Positions 22,058-34,255 are shown, numbered from the stretch's first letter. The stretch: 64,000 bases of DNA from Tenrec ecaudatus (GCF_050624435.1 NC_134540.1:100717739-100781738); one strand, 5' to 3'. The notes: generated by a model from the letters alone, not told the origin. Translations and numbers: made by a program.

Positions 22058-22285
22058 CCAGTGGTTCTCCACCAGGGACAACTTTGTCCTCCAGGGGACA
22101 TTTGGTAATGCCTGCCAACAGGGCTGACTGTCACAACTCATGGACTGTGCTGCTGGCATCTGGTGGGTAGAAGCACGGGAGGCTGCTGAGCACCCGACAA
22201 TGGATCAGACAACCTCCCACAACCCACAGTCTTCTGACCCCAGATGTCGTCAGTGTGCCAAGATTGAGCTATCCTGGTGTGGAAA
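22058..22285 (+). mobile_element. MER5A hAT-Charlie element
   Basis: It starts cagtggttctccaccaggga and continues ccaggggacatttggtaatg, ctgctggcatctggtgggta and caacctcccacaacccacag, ending near agattgagctatcc. This follows MER5A from end to end, with the terminal inverted repeats decayed. It is an ancient eutherian DNA transposon fossil. Confidence 0.88.
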
Positions 22286-22289
22286 AGGA

Positions 22290-24410
22290 AGTGAAAACAC
22301 GGCTGACGATGGGCAAGGGCTCAGATGACGGCAGGAGGGTCCATACTACATTTTGGAAGGATGAGGGAATAAAATCCAAGTAAATGATTCATTTTTAGAA
22401 TATATATGGGGCTAGGATTTGGATGTGAAGGGGAAGAGATAAAGGTCTGGGCGCAGGAGAAATAAAAAAGCATATTATTTTTTTTCACACTGAAATACAT
22501 TTTATTAATAAAGAATATTGAGATGAGCAAACTAAAGAAAGCATATTATTTATCTAGATAGAAAATGAAAAAGTACAACACCTGCTTGTTGTTGGTATTT
22601 GCCATTGAGTTGGTTCAAATTCATGGCAACTTTATAACTATTTAAAGGACACTTGAAAGTAAAGAAAACTAAAAACCTTCAAAGTCTCCCAATTAACAGC
22701 ATGCTGATGAATGGCAACGAATACCAAATGATCTAGGACTTCATTTGACTTGGGTCAACAGTGTCCTAAGAGCATAGAAAGACTTTTCTAGATTGCAGAT
22801 TTAAATATGGCGAATTTCAGCCTCCCCGTAGTTCTCTGACCCAGGAGCGGAAAGTTCACACAGACTCACAATGATTTCGGAGACAACTAATTGGCTAATC
22901 AGATGAAAGTGATGCTTCAGACCTTGATTTCCTTCTGCTGGGTACTGCCTTGTCCTATAGAGATGAGCGCAGCCGCCAGTTAACAACCCACCCGGCTCAT
23001 GGTACTTAGTCCAAATCTTGTGTGTTCCACTGGTGGAGTTTGTTTTTATCATGCTTAAGGCAGTCTCGCCGGAACACTCAGCGTGCTCTGCTTTATTGTT
23101 ATTTCTAACAAATTGGTGTGCACTGATCCATAGATGTTGCGATACCATCATAAATCTCTGCAATAGTCGGCAAGCTTTGAAAGATTTGATTTTTGTTTGC
23201 TCCTTTATTCTCATATACTTTGATGTGAGGCAGAACCTTTTCACAGATTTCAAAGGGCTACAACATTAAAGGGATAACCATGCAAAATGTCAACAATTTG
23301 GCACAATGAACTGAGAAATGTTTCTGAAAACTGCTCTCTTTGTCAGAGGAACATAAGAGCCTAGTTATTCAGGATCCATGTCAATCTTCTTGCAGGGCTG
23401 TCCGTTAGTCAGATTTTTAAACGTTGTGCTACGTTGCTGGGGCTAGAATAATTCCAATATATATTTTACATGAAATCACCATAACTGAATAATAATGAAT
23501 GTGGTGAGGGGGCACTTATTTAGGCCCAAGTATACACATTTGTGTTTTCTAAATGGTTTCTCTGAGTGTGAGGATTGAACCATCAGAAAAAAAACATATT
23601 CATCCAGAAAGAACATGGAAAACTATACTATAAGAGAAATGGCACTGTCACCAAAAATTATAAGTAATTTTTAATTCTGATGTAATGGTTTTTGAAAAGA
23701 CTGGAAATTTTTTATTCATATGGGATAAAGAATTCTGACATATTCATCCTTTGCAAAGATTGGAAAATTGTTACTTATATGGGATAATTTTTAAGTTCCC
23801 ACTCAATTGTCATAAATGTCACTTTAAACACCATGGGCCTTGTTTTTTCTTTATAAAGTAAATCCTAAGAAATGCTGACTAGCATGCATTAGAAGTCCTC
23901 TTTTCACTGCAAGCAACAGACACAACCTGTGAAAACTCTGGAGATTGCTGCAATTTAAATTTTTAAAAAAGGACTCTGAAGAAACTTAGAGTAACTTACA
24001 ACATGCATTAAATAAATTTGAATGCTGTCTATTTAATATTCAATTACATATTTGCACATGATCCAAGTAATTAACATCAAGACAAATAATCATTCTAATA
24101 ACACTTCAAATCTACATACACTTTTATATAGAACTATTACCATATCATTTAAATATTAATATTCACACAAATAAGTTCATATAAAAACACCTTACAGGAA
24201 ATATACAGAAGCACTTAAACTAATCAAGTGTGTGATAGCAAAGAATTAACATAAGTTCTATTTAAGCACTACTAGCAAGAATTCTTTGGAATCGTCTACA
24301 GGCCAATTAATGTAAAGTTAAAAGTAAAAATTCTTATTTCTACTTCGTATAAAATCCTTGATTTTCCTAATGAAGAAGGAATAAAATAAAAGGAGGAAGA
24401 AAATCTCAGA
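22290..24410. other. Unclassified sequence with the window's second-longest ORF
   Basis: Apart from a short RTE 3'-end relic at about 22583-22645 (tttgccattgagttggttc), no repeat family is recognised. The minus strand at 22801-23253 is open for 150 codons with an ATG; a plus frame of 83 codons overlaps it at 23018-23269. The translation has no signal peptide, membrane segment or family motif that I recognise. Whether it is an unrecognised repeat, an old pseudogene or chance cannot be decided here. Confidence 0.4.
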
Positions 24411-24411
24411 A

Positions 24412-24545
24412 GCACCCACCATGTTCCAGACCCTCTGCTCAGTGCTTTATGTCCCTGATCTCATTTCTTACCTGAGCAGCCATGTAAAATAGGAATTTTG
24501 AGAATATCAGAGCACAGTAAGTTAATGAACCAATCTCTTATAGGC
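24412..24545 (-). repeat. MIR SINE (ancient)
   Basis: The order ctctgctcagtgctttatgt, gatctcatttcttacctgag and ccatgtaaaataggaatttt fits reverse-orientation MIR 3' and core sequence. Confidence 0.6.
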
Positions 24546-24596
24546 AAACCTCTAATAAATATAGGATAGCTATAAGTAGTTTCCCCCTGATATCAT

Positions 24597-24752
24597 CTTG
24601 CTGTTGTTACCATCAAGTCGGGTCCAACCCATAGCGACTTATGCACTAGAACAAAACACCACCAGGCCCTGTCCCACTTTCATCATTGATCCTATGCTTG
24701 AGACTATGTGGCAGCCACTGTGTCCATCCACTTGTGGAAGGCCTTCCTTTAT
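24597..24752 (-). mobile_element. RTE/BovB-like LINE 3' end
   Basis: The stretch tgctgttgttaccatcaagt, then gggtccaacccatagcgact, then gcagccactgtgtccatcca matches the antisense 3' terminus of the RTE. It is truncated after about 155 bases and followed at once by a minus-strand SINE. Confidence 0.8.
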
Positions 24753-24935
24753 TTGGTTGGAATCAACCCTGGCAGCATGATGCTTGTTAAAGGAGAACTG
24801 TCTGCTATAGGGTTTCCAGTGGCGGATTTTTCAGAAGCGGTTGCCAGGCCTTTCCTCTGCACGACTCAAAGCTCCAGCCTTTCAGCTAGCTGAGTGTTGA
24901 AACGTCTGCACTACTACCAGTTGCTCCATACTCCT
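24753..24935 (-). mobile_element. AfroSINE, minus strand, longer subfamily
   Basis: Features in order: ggttggaatcaaccctggca (tail), ggtttccagtggcggatttt, tcagaagcggttgccaggcc (subfamily-specific middle) and ccagttgctccatactcct (head side). Its tail abuts the truncated RTE end. Confidence 0.7.
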
Positions 24936-25590
24936 TTCAGCGGCATCATCCGTTTCCAGTGACCGGAAGGAACTAATGCTGTTTGATTCTCTCTTTTCTA
25001 TCATTTCCCAAGTTAATTTAACCACAGAGCCCTTCATTGTCCTCTAAAGCGCCCTTAAAGAAATACGACTTTATATCAGGCTTTCTTGGGTGGGTACATA
25101 GAGCACATGACTTTAAAATGCTTACTTTGTCATTTTTTAGTCCAACAAAAGTGCACATGAGAAGACCTACTACGTCTATAATGCGGAGTGCTATCCTAGA
25201 ATTTCACCTCCAGGCCTTTTAATACGTCAGCATTCCCAACTTGTCGCAAACAATTCACGATAAATTTTCCTGACTTCGCAGCCTGTGTTCCGCAAAGCCT
25301 ATCGGCATGTGAAAGATGGCCACGTGGTACGGTGGCCCTTTAGTCCCAAGGTGAGCCTCTGCCGGAGGGGTGACGGCACTCCCCTGGAGGAGACCCCTTT
25401 TCTGAGTCCCCTCGCAGCACACTCCAGAGGACTCACTCAGCTTTTCTCTCAAACACTTGACCCAAGTGCGTCCTAGTTCCCGCGCTAGGAAACACGAATA
25501 ACACAGAAATGTGCAGAAACACATAAAGCATGAATGAGGCGCTTGTAAAGCTGCCAATATGAAAGGTATAAAAGAGAAAAACAACAACAA
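24936..25590. other. Unclassified sequence
   Basis: The 115-codon minus frame at 25255-25602 and the plus frame at 25285-25476 overlap over most of their length. No domain or splice-flanked exon is visible. Part of the SINE middle may extend here (ggtgagcctctgccggag), but this is weak. Confidence 0.4.
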
Positions 25591-25591
25591 C

Positions 25592-25735
25592 CGCTGTCTC
25601 ACAGTCCATCCTGACTCATAGACGTCTATGGGACAGAGTGGAACTCTCCCATAAGCTTTCTAAAGCGATCCATCTTCAGGGAAGCAAGCGGCCACATCTT
25701 TCTCGTGGGAGAGGAACACCGGCCTAGAAATATAA
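25592..25735 (-). mobile_element. AfroSINE, minus strand, diverged
   Basis: The segment acagtccatcctgactcata, gacgtctatgggacagagtg, gaactctcccataagctttc and agcggccacatctttctcgt follows the minus-strand SINE tail and middle. Confidence 0.6.
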
Positions 25736-26320
25736 GTCACTTCCTTCCGGTACAGTAATCGACTTAGTTAATGTATACATTTCCATTAAGAAAATTTAAA
25801 TAGCATGAACAGTGTAACTCTCAACTTACAGAATCCCAAGCACATTATAAGAACATTACTGCTTTGTTAAATTAAAAAGAAAAATTAAAAAACATCTTCA
25901 GTTACGAGTTTGTTTAAGAATGACACTGTTACCATTATTCCCATGTTTAAATTTAAAGTAAATGCATAATCTTAGTGGGTGAAATGGAATCCCAGCAAAG
26001 CCCAAAGTAATTTAAATTGAGGTAATATCCCATTCTCTTCTTATTGCTTTGTTGTAGAAAGGTCAGGAAAATAAGCAAGAATATTACAGAATTTTAAAGG
26101 GCAGAAGCATTCAGAATATTATCACAGACTCCTCTACTCAGAAGATATTTTCCTGTGTACTATTCAGAGTTAAAGATTTTGCTAAAATCTTTGAAAAAAG
26201 GTATTAAATCAAAGTTTCAGAAACTAAACATACAGTTTATTTGGCAGAGTTGTGAAGATGTTCTTGCTCTAAAAATCAGTTACTCTAAGGCCTCTATCAG
26301 TACATATCGTTTACAATCCA
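25736..26320. other. Unclassified AT-rich sequence
   Basis: No gene or repeat is recognised. Confidence 0.45.
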
Positions 26321-26430
26321 TTATGTGTCCAATTTGTGCTAAAGGCACTTTAGGAGCCCACAAATAAAGTGTATAATTTGATCCCTGATCTCACAGACTT
26401 TATCTGTCAGTTAAGAAATAAAATTAACAA
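26320..26430 (-). repeat. L2-like 3' fragment
   Basis: The order attatgtgtccaatttgtgc, taaaggcactttaggagccc and atccctgatctcacagactt fits the reverse-strand L2 terminal region. Confidence 0.5.
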
Positions 26431-26834
26431 AAGTGAATATTGCCAAACATGCCACTACAGAATAGACATTTGCTCTCATGAGGGAGGCAGTCAGAGACCT
26501 TCAGAGATCCCTAAACATCAGGTTACCCCTACATTATTCCAGAAGTGGCAGAAGTGTGCCTATTGGGTGGTGAACCAGGTTCATATGCCGCTAAGTGGCT
26601 CTTGGGCACATAGCACATAAGACACTAATGTGTATTTCAGCAAGATTACATATTACTGCAGAACAGGTGCTGTGGAGTGACATAAAAAAGAGAAACAATA
26701 AACTGTACCTCCTGAATGCAAATGCTAATGTTTTAAAAGTAAAATCTAAAGTTGAACAATGGGATTTGTGATTCAGAAGAGCTTGTAATTCAGAAAGAAT
26801 ATGTACAATAATATCTTCAAAACAAATATCTTTG

Positions 26835-27330
26835 AGAAGCTACTAAGTATCTGGCGATTGTTACATTGGGCATATAGCAGTGAATAGAGGTTATAAAAAT
26901 TATTCCTTCATGAAGCTGATATTGTGGTGGGAGGAGACTGAAAGTAAGCCAATCAATCATCAATGTATAATTTATAAGGTGATGCTGTCAGTGTAAGAGG
27001 TATAGGCAATGCTGAAAATGCTGCTGACATGGAATATTCCAGAAAGACATCCCTAATCATTCTGCATTGTAGTCGAGAACAGAATCTGCCAAGAAGAACA
27101 CTCCTGATGTAGAAGAAAGTGAGTGCAAAGACCCTGAAGTGGCGATGATATCAGCAGATTTGAGGAACAGTAGGCTGTGCAAGGGACAGAGAGGGGCCGT
27201 GTTGGGCTGGAAGCAAACACAGCTAGGAGCTGTCTTAGAAAGTATAACAAAGGGCCCTTTGGTGTGAATGAGGTCACAGGACAGAGATGTGCCTCACCTG
27301 GAGGGAAGTAAAGAAATTTGAATTTCATAC
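26835..27330 (-). repeat. L2 LINE 3' region, about 500 bp
   Basis: A long continuous match in reverse orientation: the terminal part (ctggcgattgttacattggg; catgaagctgatattgtggt), then cattccagaaagacatccct-like sequence and the gagtgcaaagaccctgaagt block with tgcaagggacagagaggggc. It is the best-preserved L2 relic in the window. Open frames here are incidental. Confidence 0.75.
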
Positions 27331-27549
27331 TTACCTACAAGCTGTCAGATATGTAGAAATCTCTGGAGAGTCTAAGAACTCTCAAAGGAAATCCAAAGCT
27401 TCTACCGAGACTTGGGTTCAACAGGAATCTTCCATCCCTGATAGCTTCATCCGGCTTTGATGTGCAATCAATGCTCATGGAAGCAGCAGTCAAAACAATG
27501 CAATGACACATAGCTTTGGAAGTGTTGAGAAACAAGAATGGTACTGTCA

Positions 27550-27970
27550 GGACGGAAATGTGGCTGCGTCAAGCCATGGCGTCTTCAATGGTCTCCTGTA
27601 CCTGTGAGAGCAGGACACTGAATAAGGAAGAGTGAAGAATAATCAATGTCTTTCAACTTTGGTGATGGCAAAGATTGGAAAGCACGTCTTCCCTAGAAGA
27701 AGTCCGGCCAGAGGCTCCTTAGAATCAAGGATGGTGAAACTTTGGACACTGTTGTCAGGAGCAATCAGTCCTTGGAAAAGGACATCATCTTGGTAAAATA
27801 ATGAGGCAGCAAAAAAAGAAACGACCCTGGAAACAGACTCGTGTAATCGCTGCACCAATGGGCTCCAACATGAGAACAGTCGTGACGCTGGTGCAGGCCT
27901 GGCAGTGTTGGGGTCCGTTGTCCAAAGGGTTGCTCTGAGTTGGAACTGACTGACCTGCATCCAACAACAA
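27550..27970 (+). mobile_element. RTE/BovB-like LINE C-terminus and 3' end, plus strand
   Basis: In sense order: a degraded Cys/Trp region (caagccatggcgtcttcaat), tttggtgatggcaaagattg, gaagaagtccggccagaggc, ttgtcaggagcaatcagtcc, aaggacatcatcttggtaaa, caccaatgggctccaacatg and the end near ctgcatccaacaacaa. Frames are broken, so this is a dead 5'-truncated copy. Confidence 0.85.
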
Positions 27971-28099
27971 GGATCCCAGTCCTGGATCCAGGGGGCCATC
28001 GTGGGTATGAGTTGGGCTACTCACCACCACGTCAGCCATTGGAAGGGCTCCATGGGACAAAGAAGAATTCTTCACCAGGAAAGATTTGCCTGGTAGCAG

Positions 28100-28290
28100 T
28101 GGTCACAGTCACGTGTTGGGCTGCTAAGTGCAAGGACAGCAGATGGAACATCCATCAGCTGCTCCTCAGGAGAAAGACGGGCTTTCTCTGCATAAAGGGT
28201 CACAGTCTCAGAAGCTACAAGGGTAGTTCTACCCTGTCCTATGGAGTCACTCTGCGTCCACAGTGAGACGATGACAGTGAATTTGGTTGT
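28100..28290 (+). mobile_element. AfroSINE ending in a (GT)n tract
   Basis: It carries gttgggctgctaagtgcaag, agaaagacgggctttctctg, ggtcacagtctcagaagcta and ctaccctgtcctatggagtc, with the tail cagtgaatttggttgttg. A GT microsatellite begins immediately at its 3' end. Confidence 0.85.
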
Positions 28291-28294
28291 TGAA

Positions 28295-28295
<1 letters not shown>

Positions 28296-28326
<31 letters not shown>
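28296..28326 (+). repeat. (GT)n microsatellite
   Basis: About fifteen uninterrupted gt units directly follow the SINE tail. Confidence 0.97.
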
Positions 28327-28328
<2 letters not shown>

Positions 28329-28449
28329 TTTTGTTTGTTTTGTGAGAAAGATTTACTTTCTTTGAAGTCAACTAGAACAGTTCTACTGAGGACGACTGAG
28401 GATTGACTCCATGGGAGTTGAGTTTTGGTTTTGGTTTGTTAGACCCTGA

Positions 28450-28635
28450 CAAAGAGCTTGGGTTTACAAGTTGGGCTGCTAACCCCAGGGTGGAAGATTC
28501 AAACCTCCACTCTGTGGGAGAAAGATGATGCTTTCTGCTCTGGAGCAGATTTAGCACCGTGGAAACTCAAAGGGACACTTCTACTCAACCCTGTCTGGTC
28601 ACTAGGAGCTGGAATCAACTCAATAGCAGCAGATG
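28450..28635 (+). mobile_element. AfroSINE, diverged
   Basis: The parts gttgggctgctaaccccagg, gaagattcaaacctccactc, ggagaaagatgatgctttct and gctggaatcaactcaatagc are in order. Confidence 0.8.
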
Positions 28636-28667
28636 CATGCAGTTCTTTGTTCTTTGTTTCTTTAGAA

Positions 28668-28838
28668 CCTGATAAAAAGCTCTGGTGGAACTTCCTGTCT
28701 ATTAAGCTTTGAGTTGCTAACCACTAGCCACTTCTCAGGTGCAAGAGGAGAAAGTCTGTTGCCATAAAGACTGAGTCTTAGAAACATCAGAGCTACTATG
28801 CATGGCATGGCTCAAAGCAATGGGGCTCGGGTGTCTCC
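28668..28838 (+). mobile_element. AfroSINE, diverged
   Basis: It reads gataaaaagctctggtggaa, gagttgctaaccactagcca, gaggagaaagtctgttgcca and taaagactgagtcttagaaa. It is the third SINE in a row on the same strand, following those at 28100 and 28450. A short antisense RTE-like piece (tcatctcaccaagtcactaa) follows at about 28855-28895. Confidence 0.7.
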
Positions 28839-28899
28839 TCAACATCCACTAAATTCATCTCACCAAGTCACTAATGACCTTCCTTTATTCTGGAAGTCT

Positions 28900-30330
28900 C
28901 TCAAAAACGAGAATGGAAGTCAACCTATTCATAGTTCCCTGTGAAATGAAAACTTCGGAAAAACTGTCAGACTGCTACCAGCTTCGAGGAGCAAAAGGGT
29001 CGGACTGGTTTTTACTTCTTTCCGGGAACCTTCGGACGCTTGCCTCATAAAGGTACTCGAGCATGACTTGAAAATACCCCTTGAAACTGTGCAGAAAGCC
29101 CGTCCAGATACACACACGGCCACGTGCACGCACACGTGCACAGACACAAACACATATTAACTTCGGAGTTGTTCACAGCCTGAGTGTTAACCGATGACAT
29201 AGCTGCTCATTTTATTAAGAACAAAGAATCACAATGTGCTAGTCTCATGAAAACAGAAAGATGAAGCACCTGATACCAAAAGACAGATACTGACTGAAAT
29301 GGGTTTTCTAAGGACAACCAAGACTATTACTCACCCAGCCCCTTGTAATCTCCAGAGTCTGTGTCAGGAACCAGAATTCCACAGGCAATTGATGATTGTT
29401 TCTACTCAATTGCCTCAGCTATTCATAGAGGGAAATTCTATTTTATTTCTTCCCAATGGCCATCTTTTGGAGTGGTTCAGGTCTGCCAATTGCTATGCCT
29501 GATGGTTTTCTCTAAACACATGTCTAGAGACCTCAAAGCAACCACTTCCAGATTCCAGCAGACACACACACAAAACCAACAAACAAACAAACAAAATATT
29601 TCACTCTAGTTTAATTTTGGTTATTGGAAGTCTGTAAGAGGCCACTGGATTACATTGTATGTATCACGAATATGCTTTTTTGAAGTTGGGAATTAATTGT
29701 GGAATTTTCTTTTGCATATATCTATATATATGTATATATTATTTTTTTAAAAACAAAACTCACATGAATAGTTAATTGGAAATTAGAGTTTTAAATTCTT
29801 GCTGCCTTCCTAAAGCCTTTCCTGACCAGGTACACAAAAGGGATATTTTTTCCCTTAAAAGTCCCTAACCCCAGTGGCTTGTATTATTCATTTGTTGATT
29901 AATCATGTACACTTTTTGATGGCACTCTTTTTCACATCTAAGTGTTATTTGAATACTTTAATGCTACAGTTCGCCATTCTTAGAAATTATTTAAACTTAT
30001 TACTAAGCTTCACAAGATAAAAGGCTAAATGCTAAATATCGATAGGTCCCCTCACCCACACCCAGGCAATCTGAGAGGTATTTGGTATACTACTCTTCTT
30101 CATGATATTTTATGATTTGGAACTACTGTTTTTATTGTTTATTTATTGTTTTGTTTTATTGTATTATAGTCCAGAAAAGTCCAATAGCTGTGTCAGATCA
30201 GAGGCATACATACAAATACCCACAGCAACTCTACTGAGCATGAGTTGAGCACTTCAACCTTTGAAGACAATCTCCATCTGCACATAACCGAAGCTGTGCC
30301 TTTCAGGCTAGAAACATGCTACCCTTAGTA
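28900..30330. other. Unclassified sequence with a (AAAC)n tract
   Basis: No gene is recognised. A caaacaaacaaac run lies at 29577-29596, and a short alternating ca/cg-containing stretch lies near 29108-29155. Open frames at 28929-29153 and 29299-29609 look like chance. Confidence 0.45.
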
Positions 30331-30525
30331 TGGGCCAGTGCAGGCTTAGACCCCAGAGGAAAATGTGTTCAAACCTCAAGTCTACCACTTATTGCCTCCA
30401 TGACTTAAGCAAGTTACAAAACTCTCTTAGGCTCCATTTCTTCATCTTTAAAGTGGAGATGATAATATACCTTTCAAAAATCATTGTGGGACTTTAAATA
30501 AAAACCTAAAACACCTGGTATAAGA
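30330..30525 (+). repeat. MIR SINE (ancient)
   Basis: The order gtgttcaaacctcaagtcta, atgacttaagcaagttacaa, ggctccatttcttcatcttt and aaagtggagatgataatata is the MIR core in sense orientation. Confidence 0.8.
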
Positions 30526-30969
30526 CAGACGTTTATGATTCTATTCACAGATCTTAGAGCCCTCACTGGACACAAACAGGCCATGTCTGTCATTAGCCAG
30601 ATGGTCTCAGGGACAGGGAAGCACTTGCAACGGGAGTATATTTTTGTTCACTCTTTGTTTTAGGAAAATTTGGTCTGGATTCTGACCTAATGTATTAGGG
30701 AAACAAGCTCTGCTACATGTTTCTATGGACTGATTCCACCTACGCTGCTCTATTTTGCTTCACTCTTGTTTAGGATAGTTTTTCTATCGCAATCCTTTCG
30801 TTACAGTGTATTTATTTGTTCAGTTGCATATTTTCAAGTTAACTAAATCCATGAGGACGGTAAATTAAATGTTCGACATTGACTAATTGCCCAATTCAAT
30901 TATTATTGTGTTTTTAAAAATCAATAGCAAAAGAAGTCAAAAGCAAAAAAAAAAAAAGACAAAGGACTT

Positions 30970-31070
30970 TGTCCCCCTGGGTGAGATAAATGGTTAAGCT
31001 TTTGACTACTAGTTGAAAGCCTGGCAGTTTGAATCCACCCAGAGGCACCTCAGAGGATCTCCTTCTGAAC
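30970..31070 (+). mobile_element. AfroSINE head, plus strand, longer subfamily
   Basis: It reads tgggtgagataaatggttaa, ctactagttgaaagcctggc and agtttgaatccacccagagg, then breaks off into a minus-strand SINE at about 31080. Confidence 0.6.
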
Positions 31071-31079
31071 GATCTGACT

Positions 31080-31265
31080 AACTCAAAGCCACCAAGTCAA
31101 TTCCGATGTGTGGCAACCTAATAGGACCGATTCGAACTGTCCCCGTGGGTTTCTGAGAATGTCACTTTTTCTGTGGGAGCAGGAAACGTTGTTTTTCTCC
31201 CACAGAGTTGCGGATGGTTTCGAACTGCTGACCTGGGGTTAGAAGGCCTACATATGCCACCCTTG
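31080..31265 (-). mobile_element. AfroSINE, minus strand
   Basis: The parts caagtcaattccgatgtgtg, gtccccgtgggtttctgaga, tctgtgggagcaggaaacgt and ggtttcgaactgctgacctg are in reverse SINE order. It forms a tail-to-tail pair with the preceding plus-strand copy. Confidence 0.8.
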
Positions 31266-31269
31266 GTGC

Positions 31270-33600
31270 CCAGTTTCTTATTTAAAGGTATCTTGCCTTG
31301 CTCTACCACCGCAGACCAAGTAGTATGTAATGCCTCTTCCATAACAGCCACAGAATCTGAAACACTTAGAGTTAAACCTCTTGGCCCAAAAATTTGGAAA
31401 TCAGACATGGTTATAAGAATTTTGCCATCTTTTGCTGCCTGGCATTTTCTGTAGAACCTTGAAAATCATTATTTTGAAACTGTTCATTTATTGTTTTTAT
31501 CTTAAAATCATATTGCTGTTATATATGATTGTTTTGCTGGTCCTAAACATTTCAGAGAAACAAGTCTCTCTCGTTCTTTTTTGATCACACTTTTATTTTT
31601 ATTTGTTTTCCTAATAGCGATTTTTCAAGTGAACTAATGTATAAATCATGTCTGTAAATGAATTAAAATTAGGTTATACACTGAAAAAAAAGAAGGCCGA
31701 CATATAACCAGTGTGTCACCAGTCTCATCCATATTATGAAGGAGTTCTACTCGAACCAACATGGGCTCTGCACATGGACTGGAAAAGAAACTAACAACAT
31801 TGGAACATTAAATAGAAAAACCTATAGACTTAGCAGTGAGTGACACAGGAGCGAAAATGTCTTCTTTTACAAAATTCAATAGACTCTTACAAAAGCTGCG
31901 CTCTGGGATGGGGAAAGAACTGCACGGAATTAGAAAATACTATCACTCATTCACCATTAATATCGCAATTTTCTCATTTCAGCGTAACAGGAAACCAACA
32001 ATTCTTTAAAAACCTGCGATTTTCATCTTGGTCCTATCACCTTATGAATTAATGCTCTAAACTCTTTGGGCCAGGCAATTTATTCCGCATGGGAATATCC
32101 TCGAGTCATAGAGGTGGAAATGTTGACCTAAGTTTCTTTCTTCATAGAAGATAGACCACTGCACCTGGTCTGTGAATTAATGTTTTTCAAGTCCCCAACC
32201 CCAAACATATTAACTTTTAAAATTGGGACTGAGTCATTTCTTCAGGACTTTTTCAGAAAAATGCTGATCCTAACAGATTTGCTTTCAAAAATCTGGATAT
32301 GATTTCCATAACATTTCCGAGGCAAAATGCCAAATGCTCAGAACTATGAAAGATAGTGTAAATGACCAAGCAGACACAGAAAATGGTATCAGCTATAAAA
32401 GTCATCAACCAGAAACATTTCACAATTAACTCTTGCATTTCCTCCATCACACAAACTTCTCTGGGTCAGCTTCTGTAATAAGTCTTATTGTCCCCTGACT
32501 TATGTAATCACCGTGTTTTGGAAAGCAGGGAAGTTTTGCATTACACTTGACATAGTAAAAGAGCTATTGGTGACCTGCACAGTCAATACATTGCCACCTA
32601 CTCTGTTTTCCGACCATGATTTGAGTGAATTGTTTCCTGATATAGGTGCTAAGCTACACTTCCTGCAAATTTATCCAGGTATATAATTATGCTTTGTATA
32701 TCTTTTGATGGGAAGCTTTGGCAATTCTTGCCTTTCTTGCAAGAGATGTGCATTTATATCCTGGCCAGTGCACCTCGTAAGCAGCTACACCCATCTGTCT
32801 TTAGAACCTCGTGCTGTCATGAAGCTGAGCAAGTTTCCGCAGAACTTCCGGACTCTGACTGCCTAAGAAGGTGGCTGTGGAAATCTCCTTCTGAAAGTCA
32901 GCCTAGTCGATCACCATGGACTGATTTATAACAGAGCAGGACTAAGACAGCAGCGCTTCATTCCGGTGTGCGAATCTTAACCATGAACCCGAGCAGCACG
33001 CCTGAACTCAGTGAGAGCGAATCACAACATACTGTTTTATAAGTAACTTATACACCATTAAAAGTATTATTTAAAATATATCTTAAAAATAATTATAATT
33101 TATATGAAATTCTTCAATGATGTCTTCTCTAATACATTTGCCTTTAAGAAGAAAAGTGGTTCTTACAAGGTTTATTCTTCCATTTAATTTCGTAGATGCT
33201 TAAAATAGGTGAGAGCTTTCATTTTTGTTTGTAAAAATCCATCTCAAAGTTGCATTTTATCTTGTATGTTTTGAAATACATATCAATTTCATTCCAGGAA
33301 GTAATGATGTGGTTTACAGGGGCGTCTTGTTAGCTTTCCTCTCTGTTTTATGTCTTTAAGTATTCACTACTTATTTCCTCTTCCAGATAGAGGAAGAGAA
33401 AAGAGAATGGGGGAGGGGCTGAAGTCACCTAATACGTTGTTTTTGTAACGGATATGCCCAAAGTCCTTTTTTTATACAAGGCATAGACTATGTTCCCAGA
33501 GTTAAACGTGATGATTTCCAATGATTCACTCTAATGCTAATTCATGTGTGTGATTGAGAAATATTCACAAATAAAATATTGACATTTATAAGAAAACCAA
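31270..33600. other. Unclassified sequence, about 2.3 kb
   Basis: No gene or recognisable repeat is seen. The short frames at 31840-32052, 32253-32450 and 32689-32931 have no recognisable domain. It could be unique intergenic or intronic DNA. Confidence 0.45.
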
Positions 33601-33604
33601 AGTG

Positions 33605-33802
33605 CACTGCCATCCGAGCGATTTCAACTCAAGTGACCTTGTAGGACAAGTAGAACTCTTCCATCACATTTCCAAAGCTGTGGATCGTTTTGAGAAGAGA
33701 CTGCCTCATCTTTCTCAAATCGAGTGGTTGGTGGGTGTGAACCCCCGACCTTTCTGTTAGCAGCCTAACATTTAGCCCACTGCCCCACCATGGCTCCTTG
33801 AC
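33605..33802 (-). mobile_element. AfroSINE, minus strand, nearly complete
   Basis: In reverse order: cgatttcaactcaagtgacc, gtagaactcttccatcacat, gcctcatctttctcaaatcg, ggttggtgggtgtgaacccc, ctttctgttagcagcctaac and caccatggctcct. Confidence 0.85.
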
Positions 33803-34094
33803 AACTCTGCAACATGTATTCATAATAATACTCATCCTCCAGGTTATATCTGTACGTTCCGTTCGTTACGTTCTGTTTCCCTTTTCTCCTACTCTGACTG
33901 TTGGTCCAAATAACTATTCCTTTGCTTTCTCCCCTTTTTGCTCTGACAGAGTATGATGGAGTGAATCGATTCTTACCATCATTTTTATTTTAAATTCCCA
34001 GATTTCACTTCCTGGAACAGCTTTTACATGGTCTCACATTGTCCCCCTAATCCTTATGCAATAAACGACGCCGTAGTCATCCGTCTGAAGCGCT

Positions 34095-34255
34095 GCTTGT
34101 TCTTCTTAGGTGCCACTGAGTCAATACCAACTCTTGGAGACCCTGTGCACCGTTGAAGGAAACACCGCTTAGGTTTGAATCCCTTGTTGCAGCCAGGTAT
34201 GAACCCGTCTTGTTGAGGCTGTGCCTCTGTCTGGCTGACCCTTTGGTAGAGAATA
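34095..34255 (-). mobile_element. RTE/BovB-like LINE 3' end, minus strand
   Basis: The segment ggtgccactgagtcaatacc, then accctgtgcaccgttgaagg, then cccttgttgcagccaggtat follows the antisense 3' end of the RTE. Confidence 0.65.

Noticed and set aside
22058..22285. Plus-strand 62-codon frame (22140-22328) as a small protein
   Set aside because: The sequence is a MER5A DNA transposon, which is noncoding.
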